Source: Natronolimnobius baerhuensis
Lineage (GTDB): Archaea; Halobacteriota; Halobacteria; Halobacteriales; Natrialbaceae
Reading direction: 5' to 3'
Length of the DNA: 64,000 nt
Assembly: GCF_002177135.1 (NCBI RefSeq)
Contig: NZ_MWPH01000001.1
Location: forward strand, 682,001-746,000
In this document: in pieces, positions 56,210 through 64,000 of the stretch
How positions within the stretch are numbered: the stretch's first letter is position 1
Layout: each line of letters begins with the position of its first letter
Notes under the pieces: generated by a model
Told to the model about the DNA's origin: nothing
What the model saw: the letters and a program-made list of their open reading frames with translations, nothing else
Databases searched by the model: none
Program-made: the position numbers and the translations under genes

Positions 56210-56374
56210 GGAACACCCTTCGTCGTCGACAAAAAAAGCCGTTGGCCTGGGTGGTGCCGGGGAGTCCACCTCGACCCACTGGGTGCCAAACCTGACCTCT
56301 CGAGAAGGACAGACAGTGTATCACGCCGCGACCACGATATTTTTCCGGGATGGCCCCGAAGTAAGAGCGAGTAG

Positions 56375-57427
56375 ATGACCACCGGCCAGCCCGAACTCAC
56401 AACCGACGCCGATCTCGAGTGGTGTTACGACGCGGTACACGGCGTTTCGCGGACTTTCTCGATCACGATAGATCGCCTCGAGGAGCCGATGGCGAGACAC
56501 ATCTGTCTCGGCTACCTCCTATGTAGGATTGCAGACACAATTGAGGATGCGGGACATATTCCGCCATCAGAACAGACCGAACTGCTCTCGACGTACGATC
56601 AATTGCTCGATCCCGAAGCGGACCAATCCGTTGAGACGTTCATGGACGATGTCGAGCCGTGGATTCCGGACGGCGACGAGCGAAACGCTGACTGGGAGGT
56701 CGTCGCCCAGACGCCACGCGTGCTTCGAACGTTCGAATCGCTCGAGGAAGAGCCACGCGAGATTATGCGCGAGCCGGTGCGCGAACTCGTCGACGGGATG
56801 GCGATGTTCACCGCTCGCTACGCCGACGAAGGCGGGCTCCGCCTGCAGACGCTCGAGGAACTCGAGGAGTACTGCTGGTACGCCGCTGGCACGGTCGGCA
56901 CACTGATTACGGGGTTGGTCGCCCGGGGTGCCTCCGAGGAGCGAGCTGCAGAGATGCAGGACAACGCGCGTTCGTTCGCACTCCTGCTACAGCTGGTCAA
57001 CATCGCCAAAGACGTCGAGGACGACTATCACGAGGAGAACAACGTCTATCTCCCCGCCGAGTGGCTCGAGGAGGAAAACGTCGACGTCGAGGCGGTCACG
57101 GACGAAACCCACCACACCGGCGTCACGAACGTCATCCAGCGCGTGACAAACCGCGCGGAGACCTATCTCGACGACGCCCATCGCTATCTCGAGGTCGTGC
57201 CGGAACGCCACGGAAATCGCCTCTCCGCGTGGGCGATCCCGTACCTGCTTGCGGTCGGGACAATGCGCGAACTCCAAGAGCGACCCGAAGACGTCGTCGA
57301 AGAGGGTGACGTGAAGGTGCCACGCGCCGAGGTCTACACCCTGATCCAGCAGTTCGAAGAGGACGTTTCGCGGTCCCGTCTCGAGGAGTTGCGCCAGATC
57401 ATGGCCGAACAGCCGCTTCACCAGTAG
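56375..57427 (+). CDS. Squalene/phytoene synthase family (squalene synthase-like)
   Basis: A 350-residue enzyme that joins two farnesyl diphosphates. The first Asp-rich motif is RIADTIEDAG (54-58) and the second is QLVNIAKDVEDDYHEENN (about 210). CWYAAGTVGTLITGLVARGA lies between. The motifs and length suit haloarchaeal squalene synthase, used for squalene and bacterioruberin-related lipids. Phytoene synthase is the alternative; the acidic composition does not decide it. Confidence 0.88.
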   Translation: MTTGQPELTTDADLEWCYDAVHGVSRTFSITIDRLEEPMARHICLGYLLCRIADTIEDAGHIPPSEQTELLSTYDQLLDPEADQSVETFMDDVEPWIPDGDERNADWEVVAQTPRVLRTFESLEEEPREIMREPVRELVDGMAMFTARYADEGGLRLQTLEELEEYCWYAAGTVGTLITGLVARGASEERAAEMQDNARSFALLLQLVNIAKDVEDDYHEENNVYLPAEWLEEENVDVEAVTDETHHTGVTNVIQRVTNRAETYLDDAHRYLEVVPERHGNRLSAWAIPYLLAVGTMRELQERPEDVVEEGDVKVPRAEVYTLIQQFEEDVSRSRLEELRQIMAEQPLHQ

Positions 57428-57431
57428 TCGA

Positions 57432-58676
57432 CTACTCGCTTTTTTCGCCCAGTTCGTCCCGAACCATCGCCTCGAGTCGATTTAGTCCCGTTTCGAGCCG
57501 TACGCGGTCGTTCGCGAAACTCAGTCGGAGATGGCCCTCGCCGCCAGCGCCGAAGGCCTGGCCCGGCGCAGCGACGACCCCGTAGTCGTAGAGCAGGCGC
57601 TTTGCAATCTCCATACTCGAGCCCGCGAGCGCGCTGACGTCGACGAACGCGTAGAACGCGCCTTCGGGATCGGTGACCGAGACGTGGGGCATCGACTCGA
57701 GGCGGGAGCTAACGAACTCCCGTCGCTCGCGGAACGCGGCGTGCATCTCCTCGAACGGCGCTTGCGGGCCGGTCAGGGCCTCGAGGGCGGCGTACTGTGC
57801 GGGCGTGTTGACACAGGAGGTCGTGCTCTCGTGGATTTTCGTCAGTTGCGCGACCACGTCCTCGGGGCCGGTGAGCCAGCCGACGCGCCAGCCGGTCATC
57901 GCGTACGTTTTCGAGGTTGAGTTGACCGAGAGCACCCACTCGTCGCGGTCGGTGAGGGCGACTGCTCGAGGCGGGATGTCCTCGTAGGCCAGCTCACGGT
58001 ACACCTCGTCGGCGATGACGTAGGCCTCGTGTGAAACGGCGGCCTCGATGACGCGCTCGATGGCAGTTTCTGAAAATACGCGCCCGGTCGGATTCGACGG
58101 CGAGGTCAGCATGACGGCGGCCGTCTCCGGGCCGATGGCGTCGATAATGCGGTCTGGATCGGGTGCAAACCCTTTCTCGGCGGGCATGGGCACCTCGACG
58201 GGAACGGCGTCGGCCAGTTTCGCCTGCGAGATGGGGTTCGGCCACGCGGGCGTCGGAATGACAACCTCGTCGCCAGGGTCGGCGACCGCGTGAATCGCGA
58301 GATGCAGCGCCTCGACGCCGCCGTTCGTGATGATAACCTCCGAGTCGGGGTCGACCGGACGGTTTCGAGCGGCGCTGGCGCGCTCGGCGATGGCCTCCCT
58401 GAGTACGGGGAGTCCCGCGTTCGAGGTGTATTTCGTCTCGCCCTCGCGTGCCGCCTCGAACGCGGCTTCCACGACGTTCTCGGGCGTCTCGAAGTCGGGT
58501 TCGCCGAACTCGAGGTGGACGAGATCGGCGTCGCCGTCGGCCTCGGCTTCGACCGCGCTGGCGAGTTCGAACATGACGCGAATCTGCTGGGGCTGGATCT
58601 CCTGGACGCGGGCGGAGACGCGCGAGTTGGCTTCCGCTCGGCCGTGATCCGTCCCAGCATCGGACGAGTGCTCCAT
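57432..58676 (-). CDS. Class I/II aminotransferase (PLP-dependent)
   Basis: A 414-residue fold-type I enzyme. Residues 57-61 (FGEPDFETP) bind the substrate; Lys256 in NSTSKTYAMTGWRVGW carries PLP; ADEVYRELAYED holds the cofactor Asp/Tyr. The acidic N-terminal tail is about 25 residues. Close relatives act on aspartate or aromatic amino acids; substrate unknown. It is convergent with the squalene synthase gene, four bases apart. Confidence 0.9.
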   Translation of the reverse strand: MEHSSDAGTDHGRAEANSRVSARVQEIQPQQIRVMFELASAVEAEADGDADLVHLEFGEPDFETPENVVEAAFEAAREGETKYTSNAGLPVLREAIAERASAARNRPVDPDSEVIITNGGVEALHLAIHAVADPGDEVVIPTPAWPNPISQAKLADAVPVEVPMPAEKGFAPDPDRIIDAIGPETAAVMLTSPSNPTGRVFSETAIERVIEAAVSHEAYVIADEVYRELAYEDIPPRAVALTDRDEWVLSVNSTSKTYAMTGWRVGWLTGPEDVVAQLTKIHESTTSCVNTPAQYAALEALTGPQAPFEEMHAAFRERREFVSSRLESMPHVSVTDPEGAFYAFVDVSALAGSSMEIAKRLLYDYGVVAAPGQAFGAGGEGHLRLSFANDRVRLETGLNRLEAMVRDELGEKSE

Positions 58677-58819
58677 TGCTCGAGTCCTCGGCTGTGAGCG
58701 CCAAGAAGATTTGGAGTGCTCGAGTTGGGCCTAAAACTCGTCGCTCTCGAAACTCTCCGGTGCCATAGCTGTCGGACGGTAGCGATGACGATAAAACTGC
58801 CACGCACCGACGCGGAGAT

Positions 58820-59674
58820 CTAGTCGTACTCGTAGAACCCTTCGCCGGTTTTCTTGCCCAGATCGCCGGCTTCGACTTTGCGTTTGAGCAGATAGGCGGG
58901 CTGGTATCGGTCGCCGAGTTCCTCCTGCAGAGTCTCCGTGGCGTGCAGACAGACATCCAGTCCAATGTGGTCGGCGAGCGTCAACGGACCCATCGGCACG
59001 TTCGTCCCGAGTTCCATCCCCGCGTCGATGTCCGCTTTCGAGGCCACGCCCTCGTCGAAGGCGCGAATCCCCTCGTTGATCCAGGGCATCAGAATCCGGT
59101 TCGTGACGAAGCCCGGCTTGTCGTCGGCCTCCCACGTCGTCTTCTCGAGGTCCGCAGCGATGTCGTGTGCGAGTTTCGTAACCTCGTCGGTCGTCTTCTC
59201 GCCGACGACGACTTCGACGCCCTCCATGATCGGCACGGGATTCATGAAGTGCAGCCCCACGACGCGCTCGGGGTGCTCGAGGTCGCTCGCAATCGACGTG
59301 ATCGAAAGCGTGCTCGTGTTCGTCGCGAGCGCGATGTCTGGATCGCAGACGCGCTCGAGGTCGGCGAACACGTCCTGCTTGATCTCGAGGTCCTCGAGGA
59401 CGGCCTCGATAACGAGGTCGCAGTCTGCGAACGTCTCGAGGGACGTCGTGCCCTCGATGCGGTCGACGATTGTGTCGGGTGACTCCACAAGGTCGTTGCG
59501 GGCCTCGAGTCGCGAGAGGCTGTCTGCGATGGTCTCGAAGCCGTTGTCGACGTACGCTTGGTCGACATCACGGAGGCGAACGTCGTAGCCGTTCATCGCG
59601 GAAACTTGTGCGATGCCGCTGCCCATTGTCCCTGCGCCGACGACGCCGATTTGGTCGATCCGGTCGCGAACCAT
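58820..59674 (-). CDS. 3-hydroxyacyl-CoA dehydrogenase
   Basis: A 284-residue enzyme that oxidises 3-hydroxyacyl-CoA in beta-oxidation or acts in 3-hydroxybutyryl-CoA metabolism. DQIGVVGAGTMGSGIAQVSA is the NAD site, LHFMNPVPIMEGVEVVVGEK contains the catalytic His, and the C-terminal domain has NRILMPWINEGIRAFDEGVA. The ATG at 59674 was chosen; one at 59683 adds three residues. Works with acyl-CoA dehydrogenase of the same region, though not in one operon. Confidence 0.92.
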   Translation of the reverse strand: MVRDRIDQIGVVGAGTMGSGIAQVSAMNGYDVRLRDVDQAYVDNGFETIADSLSRLEARNDLVESPDTIVDRIEGTTSLETFADCDLVIEAVLEDLEIKQDVFADLERVCDPDIALATNTSTLSITSIASDLEHPERVVGLHFMNPVPIMEGVEVVVGEKTTDEVTKLAHDIAADLEKTTWEADDKPGFVTNRILMPWINEGIRAFDEGVASKADIDAGMELGTNVPMGPLTLADHIGLDVCLHATETLQEELGDRYQPAYLLKRKVEAGDLGKKTGEGFYEYD

Positions 59675-59804
59675 GGCTCGCATTCGACGGGTTGCGTGGT
59701 AAACGTGCGGGCTCCGGCGTCCTCGAGCGACACCAGAGCTATCGCACTCGAGGGGACAAGTTTCAAGAGTGGACAGTGAGAGCTACTGGTAACTGGTGGG
59801 TTGT

Positions 59805-60581
59805 GTGAGCAAGAAAGAGGCCGTCACCGAGACGAAAGCAAGGGGGGAAGCTACCGCCGAACAGGGGGCACGCAGCGGCGAAACCGTCGACATCGGTATC
59901 ACAGTCGATCTCGAGCCAGCGGATGACACCGACACGGACGGCGAGACTGGTGTCTCGTTTTCGTTCGACGAAGCCGATCTGCTCGAGGCGGCCGAGCCCG
60001 CCGACTCGTCTGAGACAGAGCGGGGCAACGATGGCGACGACAGCGACAGTGGACGCCGATCCGGACTCGAGGACGCTGAACGAACAGCGCTCGAGGACGC
60101 CGGAATCGACCCCGAGGCCGTCCTCGAGAAGGAGTGTTCGTATCGGATGCTCCTCGATGCCTCGCTCGAGGAGTCGCTCGCGGATTCGCTTCGGCGGCGC
60201 TTTTCGCTCCCGTGGTCGCTCGAGGGCGGCAGCGACGGCGACCTCGAGCGCCGGTCAAGTGAGGTTCGGGGGCTTGGGGACGCCGAGCGGGAGTGGATCG
60301 CCGTCAGCGACGATGAAGGCTGGCAGGCGTTCGAATATGCCTGTACCAGAGCCGTCGAAACGGAACCCGACGAACAGACCGAGCGGCCGTGTCCGCTCCC
60401 TACGCCGGTGCAGGCGGTTACGGGCGTCGGTCCCGACGATGCTGCGGCGCTGGCTGAAGCCGGAATCACCTCGGCAGAACGACTGGCGACGATCAATGCC
60501 TTTCAGGTCGCGAACGTCCTCGAGTTGAACGTCCTCCACGTTCGGTCGTGGCGACACAACGCCCGCGAACTGCTGGAGTGA
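59805..60581 (+). CDS. Acidic protein with C-terminal helix-hairpin-helix
   Basis: A 258-residue protein. The first half is highly acidic and rich in Asp/Ser/Thr. Residues about 200-258 carry AVTGVGPDDAAALAEAGITS, AERLATINAFQVANVLELN and LHVRSWRHNARELLE, a helix-hairpin-helix with a helix tail. Such modules bind DNA or join proteins. The GTG at 59805 was chosen over one at 59796. The role is unknown; single gene. Confidence 0.7.
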   Translation: MSKKEAVTETKARGEATAEQGARSGETVDIGITVDLEPADDTDTDGETGVSFSFDEADLLEAAEPADSSETERGNDGDDSDSGRRSGLEDAERTALEDAGIDPEAVLEKECSYRMLLDASLEESLADSLRRRFSLPWSLEGGSDGDLERRSSEVRGLGDAEREWIAVSDDEGWQAFEYACTRAVETEPDEQTERPCPLPTPVQAVTGVGPDDAAALAEAGITSAERLATINAFQVANVLELNVLHVRSWRHNARELLE

Positions 60582-60707
60582 GTACGGTGGACCGCTGATG
60601 CCTCGCTCGAGGAACGATATCGGATCCGTAACTTGTGCCGCCATAGTTGGGTACTACCGATCAGTATTCACGCACTTCCGAGAGACATGAAAACCAGCAG
60701 GCGAGAC

Positions 60708-60730
60708 AATTACTACTAAAATAAGTAATT
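60708..60730. promoter_or_regulatory. Inverted repeat upstream of fba (candidate operator)
   Basis: Arms AATTACT and AGTAATT are perfect complements separated by nine bases. It lies about 22 bases before the TATA-like box at 60752-60759. The same 7-9-7 layout is found before glpK (45233-45255), though the sequences differ. Function inferred from position. Confidence 0.5.
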
Positions 60731-60751
60731 TCGATAATGAGGATCATCAGA

Positions 60752-60759
60752 GATATATA
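60752..60759 (+). promoter_or_regulatory. TATA-like box of fba
   Basis: GATATATA, about 28 bases before the ATG at 60784, so the fba-fbp transcript should be leaderless. Confidence 0.6.
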
Positions 60760-60783
60760 GCCACCTATTGGAGTGGGAACCGA

Positions 60784-61578
60784 ATGCTACCCATCGACGA
60801 CTCTCCTATCGTTCGCGACGGCAAATCATTGATTCTCGCGATGGACCACGGACTGGAGCACGGCCCTGTCGACTTTGAAGACGTCCCCGAAAAACTCGAC
60901 CCGGCAACGGTGTTCGAGACGGCAACGCACGACGCGGTCACGGCAATGGCCGTCCAGAAAGGAATCGCCGAGGGCTACTACCCAAGCTACGAGGACGACG
61001 TCAACCTCCTCTTGAAACTCAACGGGACGTCGAACCTCTGGATGGGCGAACCCGATTCGCCAGTCAACTGCACAGTCGATTACGCTGCCGAACTCGGCGC
61101 TGACGCCGTCGGCTTTACCGTCTACAGCGGCTCGAACCACGAAGTCGAGATGTACGAGGAGTTCCGCGACGCCCAGGAATCCGCTCGTGACCACGACCTG
61201 CCGATGGTCATGTGGTCCTACCCGCGCGGACAGGGGCTCAAAAACGACACCAAGCCCTCCACGATCTCCTATGCGACTCGTCTCGCCCTCGAGATCGGCG
61301 CAGACATTGCGAAAGTCAAGTACCCGGGCGACCCCGACGCGATGGAACACGCCTGTAAGGCCGCCGGCGATATGAACGTCGTCATGAGCGGTGGCTCGAA
61401 AACCTCGGACTACGACTTCCTCTCAACCGTCGAAGCCGCCGTCAACGCCGGCTGTACGGGCCTCGCTGTTGGCCGCAACGTCTGGCAGCGAGAGAACCCA
61501 ACCCACATCCTCGACGCCCTCGAGAAGGTCATCTTCGAGGAGGAAACGGCAGACGCCGCACTCGAGGCAGCCGAATAG
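60784..61578 (+). CDS. fba: Class I fructose-bisphosphate aldolase (archaeal DhnA type)
   Basis: A 264-residue TIM-barrel aldolase of gluconeogenesis/glycolysis. SLILAMDHGLEHGPVDFEDV begins the barrel, the Schiff-base Lys lies in IAKVKYPGDPDAME, and NVVMSGGSKTSDYDF and GLAVGRNVWQRENP form the phosphate site. fbp follows immediately. The pair would convert triose phosphates to fructose 6-phosphate. Confidence 0.95.
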   Translation: MLPIDDSPIVRDGKSLILAMDHGLEHGPVDFEDVPEKLDPATVFETATHDAVTAMAVQKGIAEGYYPSYEDDVNLLLKLNGTSNLWMGEPDSPVNCTVDYAAELGADAVGFTVYSGSNHEVEMYEEFRDAQESARDHDLPMVMWSYPRGQGLKNDTKPSTISYATRLALEIGADIAKVKYPGDPDAMEHACKAAGDMNVVMSGGSKTSDYDFLSTVEAAVNAGCTGLAVGRNVWQRENPTHILDALEKVIFEEETADAALEAAE

Positions 61579-62451
61579 ATGACGGTCTCCGATCCAGTCG
61601 TCGAGTCCATCGTCGCGACGCTGAGTCGCTCAGCGACGGAGATTCGACAGGGACTGGTCGGTCGCCGCAACACCGTCGACGACGAGGAAAACCCAAGCGG
61701 CGAGACCCAACTCGCGGCCGACATTTGGGCCGACGAGTTACTCGCCGAGCGACTGTCGGACATCGACGGCGTCGGACAGTACGCAAGCGAAGAACAGGAA
61801 ACCGTCCTCGAGTGTGGCGATGATCCGGCGTCGGCCGACACGTATGCGGTCGCTGTGGACCCGCTCGATGGCTCCTCAAATCTCACGTCGAACAACGCGA
61901 TGGGGACGATCATCGGCATCTACGACGATGCGCTCCCCGCCCGTGGTGACAGGCTCGTTGCAGCGGGCTACATCCTCTACGGCCCGATCACGACAATGGT
62001 GATCGCAACGGACGAAACCGTCTCGACGTACGAACTCAGCGGCGGCGAACGGCGGCTCATCGACCGAGACGTAACGCTCCCTACAGAGCCCGTCGTCTAC
62101 GGCTTCGGCGGACGCGTTCCCGACTGGACGGACTCCTTCGAGTCCTACGCCCGCGAAATCGAGTCCGAACTCAAACTCCGCTACGGCGGTGCGATGATCG
62201 GCGACGTCAATCAGGTGCTGACCTACGGCGGGATCTTCGGCTACCCCGGCCTCGAGTCTGCACCAGATGGCAAGCTTCGGCTGCAGTTCGAAGGCAATCC
62301 AATCGGCTATATTCTCGAGCGAGCAGGCGGGCGCTCCTCGGATGGCGAGCAGTCGCTGCTCTCTGTCGAGCCGACCGCGCTCCATCAGCGAACACCGGTG
62401 TTCGTCGGCAACGACGACCTAATCGAGCGCCTCGAGTCGGAACTCGAGTGA
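61579..62451 (+). CDS. fbp: Class I fructose-1,6-bisphosphatase
   Basis: A 290-residue phosphatase. [20 protein letters not shown] supplies the first metal Glu, [20 protein letters not shown] the DPxDGSSN motif, and [20 protein letters not shown] the C-terminal site. The ATG follows the fba stop directly, so the two are translated together and form a gluconeogenic operon. Confidence 0.94.
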   Translation: MTVSDPVVESIVATLSRSATEIRQGLVGRRNTVDDEENPSGETQLAADIWADELLAERLSDIDGVGQYASEEQETVLECGDDPASADTYAVAVDPLDGSSNLTSNNAMGTIIGIYDDALPARGDRLVAAGYILYGPITTMVIATDETVSTYELSGGERRLIDRDVTLPTEPVVYGFGGRVPDWTDSFESYAREIESELKLRYGGAMIGDVNQVLTYGGIFGYPGLESAPDGKLRLQFEGNPIGYILERAGGRSSDGEQSLLSVEPTALHQRTPVFVGNDDLIERLESELE

Positions 62452-62573
62452 CGAGTCCCTGTTTCGCCTGCGGTCAAAAATCGCCCTGGAGGTTCAAGCG
62501 CGCTGTTTTTGCACGCGAGAGTACTGAAGGACGGCATCCTGAGTCGCGTTCGATCCGGTCGGAGGAGGGATGC

Positions 62574-62804
62574 TCAGTCGGTTCCAGTTCTGTCTCCCCA
62601 CGCAGCAGTGATCGTGACGTAGACTGCGATTCCAGCCAGCAACAGCGCGTAGAACGCCCAGCGCGGCCAGGCGGTTCCGAGAAACAGCAGCGTCAGAAAC
62701 ACTACCCAGAGGGTGACGATGAACAGGTCGGCGACGATTCGAACGCTGGTGCTAAACAGTGTCGAGAGGGAGCCGCCGTCGGACGTGGAATTCGGTGTAG
62801 ACAT
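62574..62804 (-). CDS. Small two-helix membrane protein
   Basis: A 76-residue protein with hydrophobic segments VADLFIVTLWVVFLTLLFLG and WAFYALLLAGIAVYVTITAA separated by a short loop, and short polar ends. No family recognised. It lies ten bases after the trypsin-fold protease gene on the same strand and could be co-transcribed. Confidence 0.75.
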   Translation of the reverse strand: MSTPNSTSDGGSLSTLFSTSVRIVADLFIVTLWVVFLTLLFLGTAWPRWAFYALLLAGIAVYVTITAAWGDRTGTD

Positions 62805-62814
62805 CGTCAGATGG

Positions 62815-63999
62815 TCAGAAGTGATATCCCTGCGTTTCGGTCAGATGGTACGCGCTGACGCCCCAGACGTAGCTCTGGCCAGGCCACCAGGTACGGGCGT
62901 TGTTGAACCCGGCAACGAGTACCGTGTCGTCATCACCCTCGGGATCCGGATAGTAGCTCACGGAGCCGCTATCGCCATCCGTCAGATCCATTTCGCCACC
63001 CCAACGGATCTGGCCGCGCCGACAGAAGTCGTCCGTAAAGCAGGTCACGGCGTCGATTCCCTGCACTCGACCCGTCGTGTGTCCGGTCAACGCCCCGACC
63101 TTCTCGAGTTCTTCGTCACGGGCAACGAGGTCAGCGAGGCCGAACTTTGTGAGTTGGCCGTTTACGCGAACCGACTCCGGCGCGTCGATCCAACTCGAGG
63201 GCTGGAGACCATCGCCGTCTGCTGGTGAGACGGCGACGACGTCTTCGACGGGAAATGCCTGTTCGACAGCGCCCAATGTGAAGAGGTCACCACCCTGAAC
63301 GGGGAGTGTGACGCGCTCTCCGATTGGCGCGCCGTCGATATCGAAGGCGTGCTCAGCCGTTGCGAAAAAGGCACGTTCATCCACGGGATCATACAGCGCT
63401 GGCGACAGGGTTGCTAGACTCGAGGGCGTCTCACAGGCGACACCGCTTGGGGGGCCGTCTGCTGGGATCTGACTGGCAAAACGAGGGCGTGCAGTTGATA
63501 GATCTGGCCCCTCCTCAATCGATTCGATCTCGATGAGTGTCTGGGGGTTGATCGAGATGTCTTCGGCGAACTCGGAGATCGCATCCGGAATCGAGTCCGC
63601 ATCGCTCGAGATGCCAATCGAGACGGAGGCCGTCCCGCTGTCGTAGCTGCCGGGGACGACAGCACTGCCGAGATAGCCGGTAAACGCCCGTTTGGCCAGT
63701 TTCTCGTTCAGGTTGGTTGCCGTCTCGACAGCAGCGTACCAGTCGGCGGGCACGTCTCGCGTTCGCTCCGTCAGCGAGTAGGGGTCCGCGGGATCCTCAC
63801 GAACCAGTGCCGTCACGACCGGGACCTCCCCATCGTCTGCCGAGAGGAAGTCTTCGACGCCGAGGAAGTGGGCCATTCCGAGGGCGTACCCACCGGTCAC
63901 CAGGGTCCGCACAAATTCACGGCGATCCATTCCCGCCTCGAGGCGGTCACGAAGCGACGCAAGCCGCCTGACGGTACTCTCCGGTTCAGTATCAGACAT
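62815..63999 (-). CDS. Secreted trypsin-fold serine protease-like protein
   Basis: A 394-residue protein, fully inside the window. Residues 25-50 (DRREFVRTLVTGGYALGMA) form a Tat-like signal. A triad is visible: His217 in FFATAEHAF, Asp253 in PVEDVVAV and Ser345 in LTDGDSGSVSYY. LTGHTTGRVQGI precedes the Ser as in PA-clan proteases, and a Cys pair (CFTDDFC) may form a disulfide. The N-terminal part (60-200) is unassigned. Secreted protease or pseudoprotease; activity is unknown. Confidence 0.75.
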   Translation of the reverse strand: MSDTEPESTVRRLASLRDRLEAGMDRREFVRTLVTGGYALGMAHFLGVEDFLSADDGEVPVVTALVREDPADPYSLTERTRDVPADWYAAVETATNLNEKLAKRAFTGYLGSAVVPGSYDSGTASVSIGISSDADSIPDAISEFAEDISINPQTLIEIESIEEGPDLSTARPRFASQIPADGPPSGVACETPSSLATLSPALYDPVDERAFFATAEHAFDIDGAPIGERVTLPVQGGDLFTLGAVEQAFPVEDVVAVSPADGDGLQPSSWIDAPESVRVNGQLTKFGLADLVARDEELEKVGALTGHTTGRVQGIDAVTCFTDDFCRRGQIRWGGEMDLTDGDSGSVSYYPDPEGDDDTVLVAGFNNARTWWPGQSYVWGVSAYHLTETQGYHF

Positions 64000-64000
64000 A

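Noticed and set aside
1-64000. CRISPR arrays, tRNA genes and transposases
   Set aside because: No spaced direct repeats of CRISPR type, no tRNA-like cloverleaf and no transposase motif were seen on reading through; short or divergent examples could be missed without a search.

Overview
The window is a haloarchaeal chromosome segment. The proteins are acidic (Asp/Glu-rich), GC is high with strong C/G bias at third codon positions, and short TATA-type boxes sit about 25-30 bases before leaderless ATGs. Archaeal lipid and N-glycosylation genes are present (squalene synthase, AglB, AglJ, AglM), and the archaeal-type class I aldolase is encoded. The abundant hexamer CTCGAG suggests a Natrialbales-type genome (Natrinema/Haloterrigena relatives); that placement is inference. 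I saw no rRNA, tRNA, CRISPR array or intact insertion sequence.

Layout. 1-5468: sugar degradation, with a GH78 alpha-L-rhamnosidase broken by a frameshift at a (CT)6 tract and a GH3 beta-glycosidase. 5469-6294: AT-rich, gene-poor, with a lipoprotein remnant. 6295-17840 (minus strand): branched-chain amino acid biosynthesis, leuA-ilvB-ilvN-ilvC-small gene-leuC-leuD-[subtilase, SHOCT membrane protein]-leuB. leuA has an apparent one-base frameshift in a G6 run, and ilvB is preceded by a leaderless leader-peptide candidate with a stem-loop over its stop codon. 18340-21368: small conserved haloarchaeal genes. 21421-36598: S-layer/N-glycosylation (agl) cluster with aglJ, aglM, a decayed aglF, a flippase, two unusual proteins (nucleotidyltransferase-like and ParB-like), a sulfatase-like protein, an AglQ-like protein, two glycosyltransferases and the oligosaccharyltransferase aglB. 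36994-37128: a 44-residue membrane miniprotein.

37197-47966: glycerol catabolism. glpA-glpB-glpC (minus) and glpK-membrane protein (plus) diverge from one control region. The glpABC operon continues, with a TGATG overlap after glpC, into an Orc1/Cdc6-like ATPase whose Walker A lysine is missing and then a CHAT (caspase-like) protease. This coupling is one of the most unusual arrangements here. 48024-63999: mixed housekeeping genes: phosphoglycolate phosphatase, fused CtaA-CtaB heme synthase, several membrane proteins, a PadR-type regulator, acyl-CoA dehydrogenase, SDR, squalene synthase, aminotransferase, 3-hydroxyacyl-CoA dehydrogenase, an HhH protein, the gluconeogenic pair fba-fbp, and a Tat-exported trypsin-fold protease.

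How they fit together: glycerol enters through GlpK and GlpABC and can feed gluconeogenesis through Fba/Fbp. Sugar units are used by the Agl pathway to decorate surface proteins. The strongest candidates for undescribed biology are the ilvB leader, the glp-coupled Orc/Cdc6-like ATPase plus CHAT pair, the duplicated small protein in the ilv-leu operon, and the nucleotidyltransferase/ParB-like pair of the agl cluster that shares a repeated amphipathic motif. All functional assignments come from reading motifs by eye; no searches were run.
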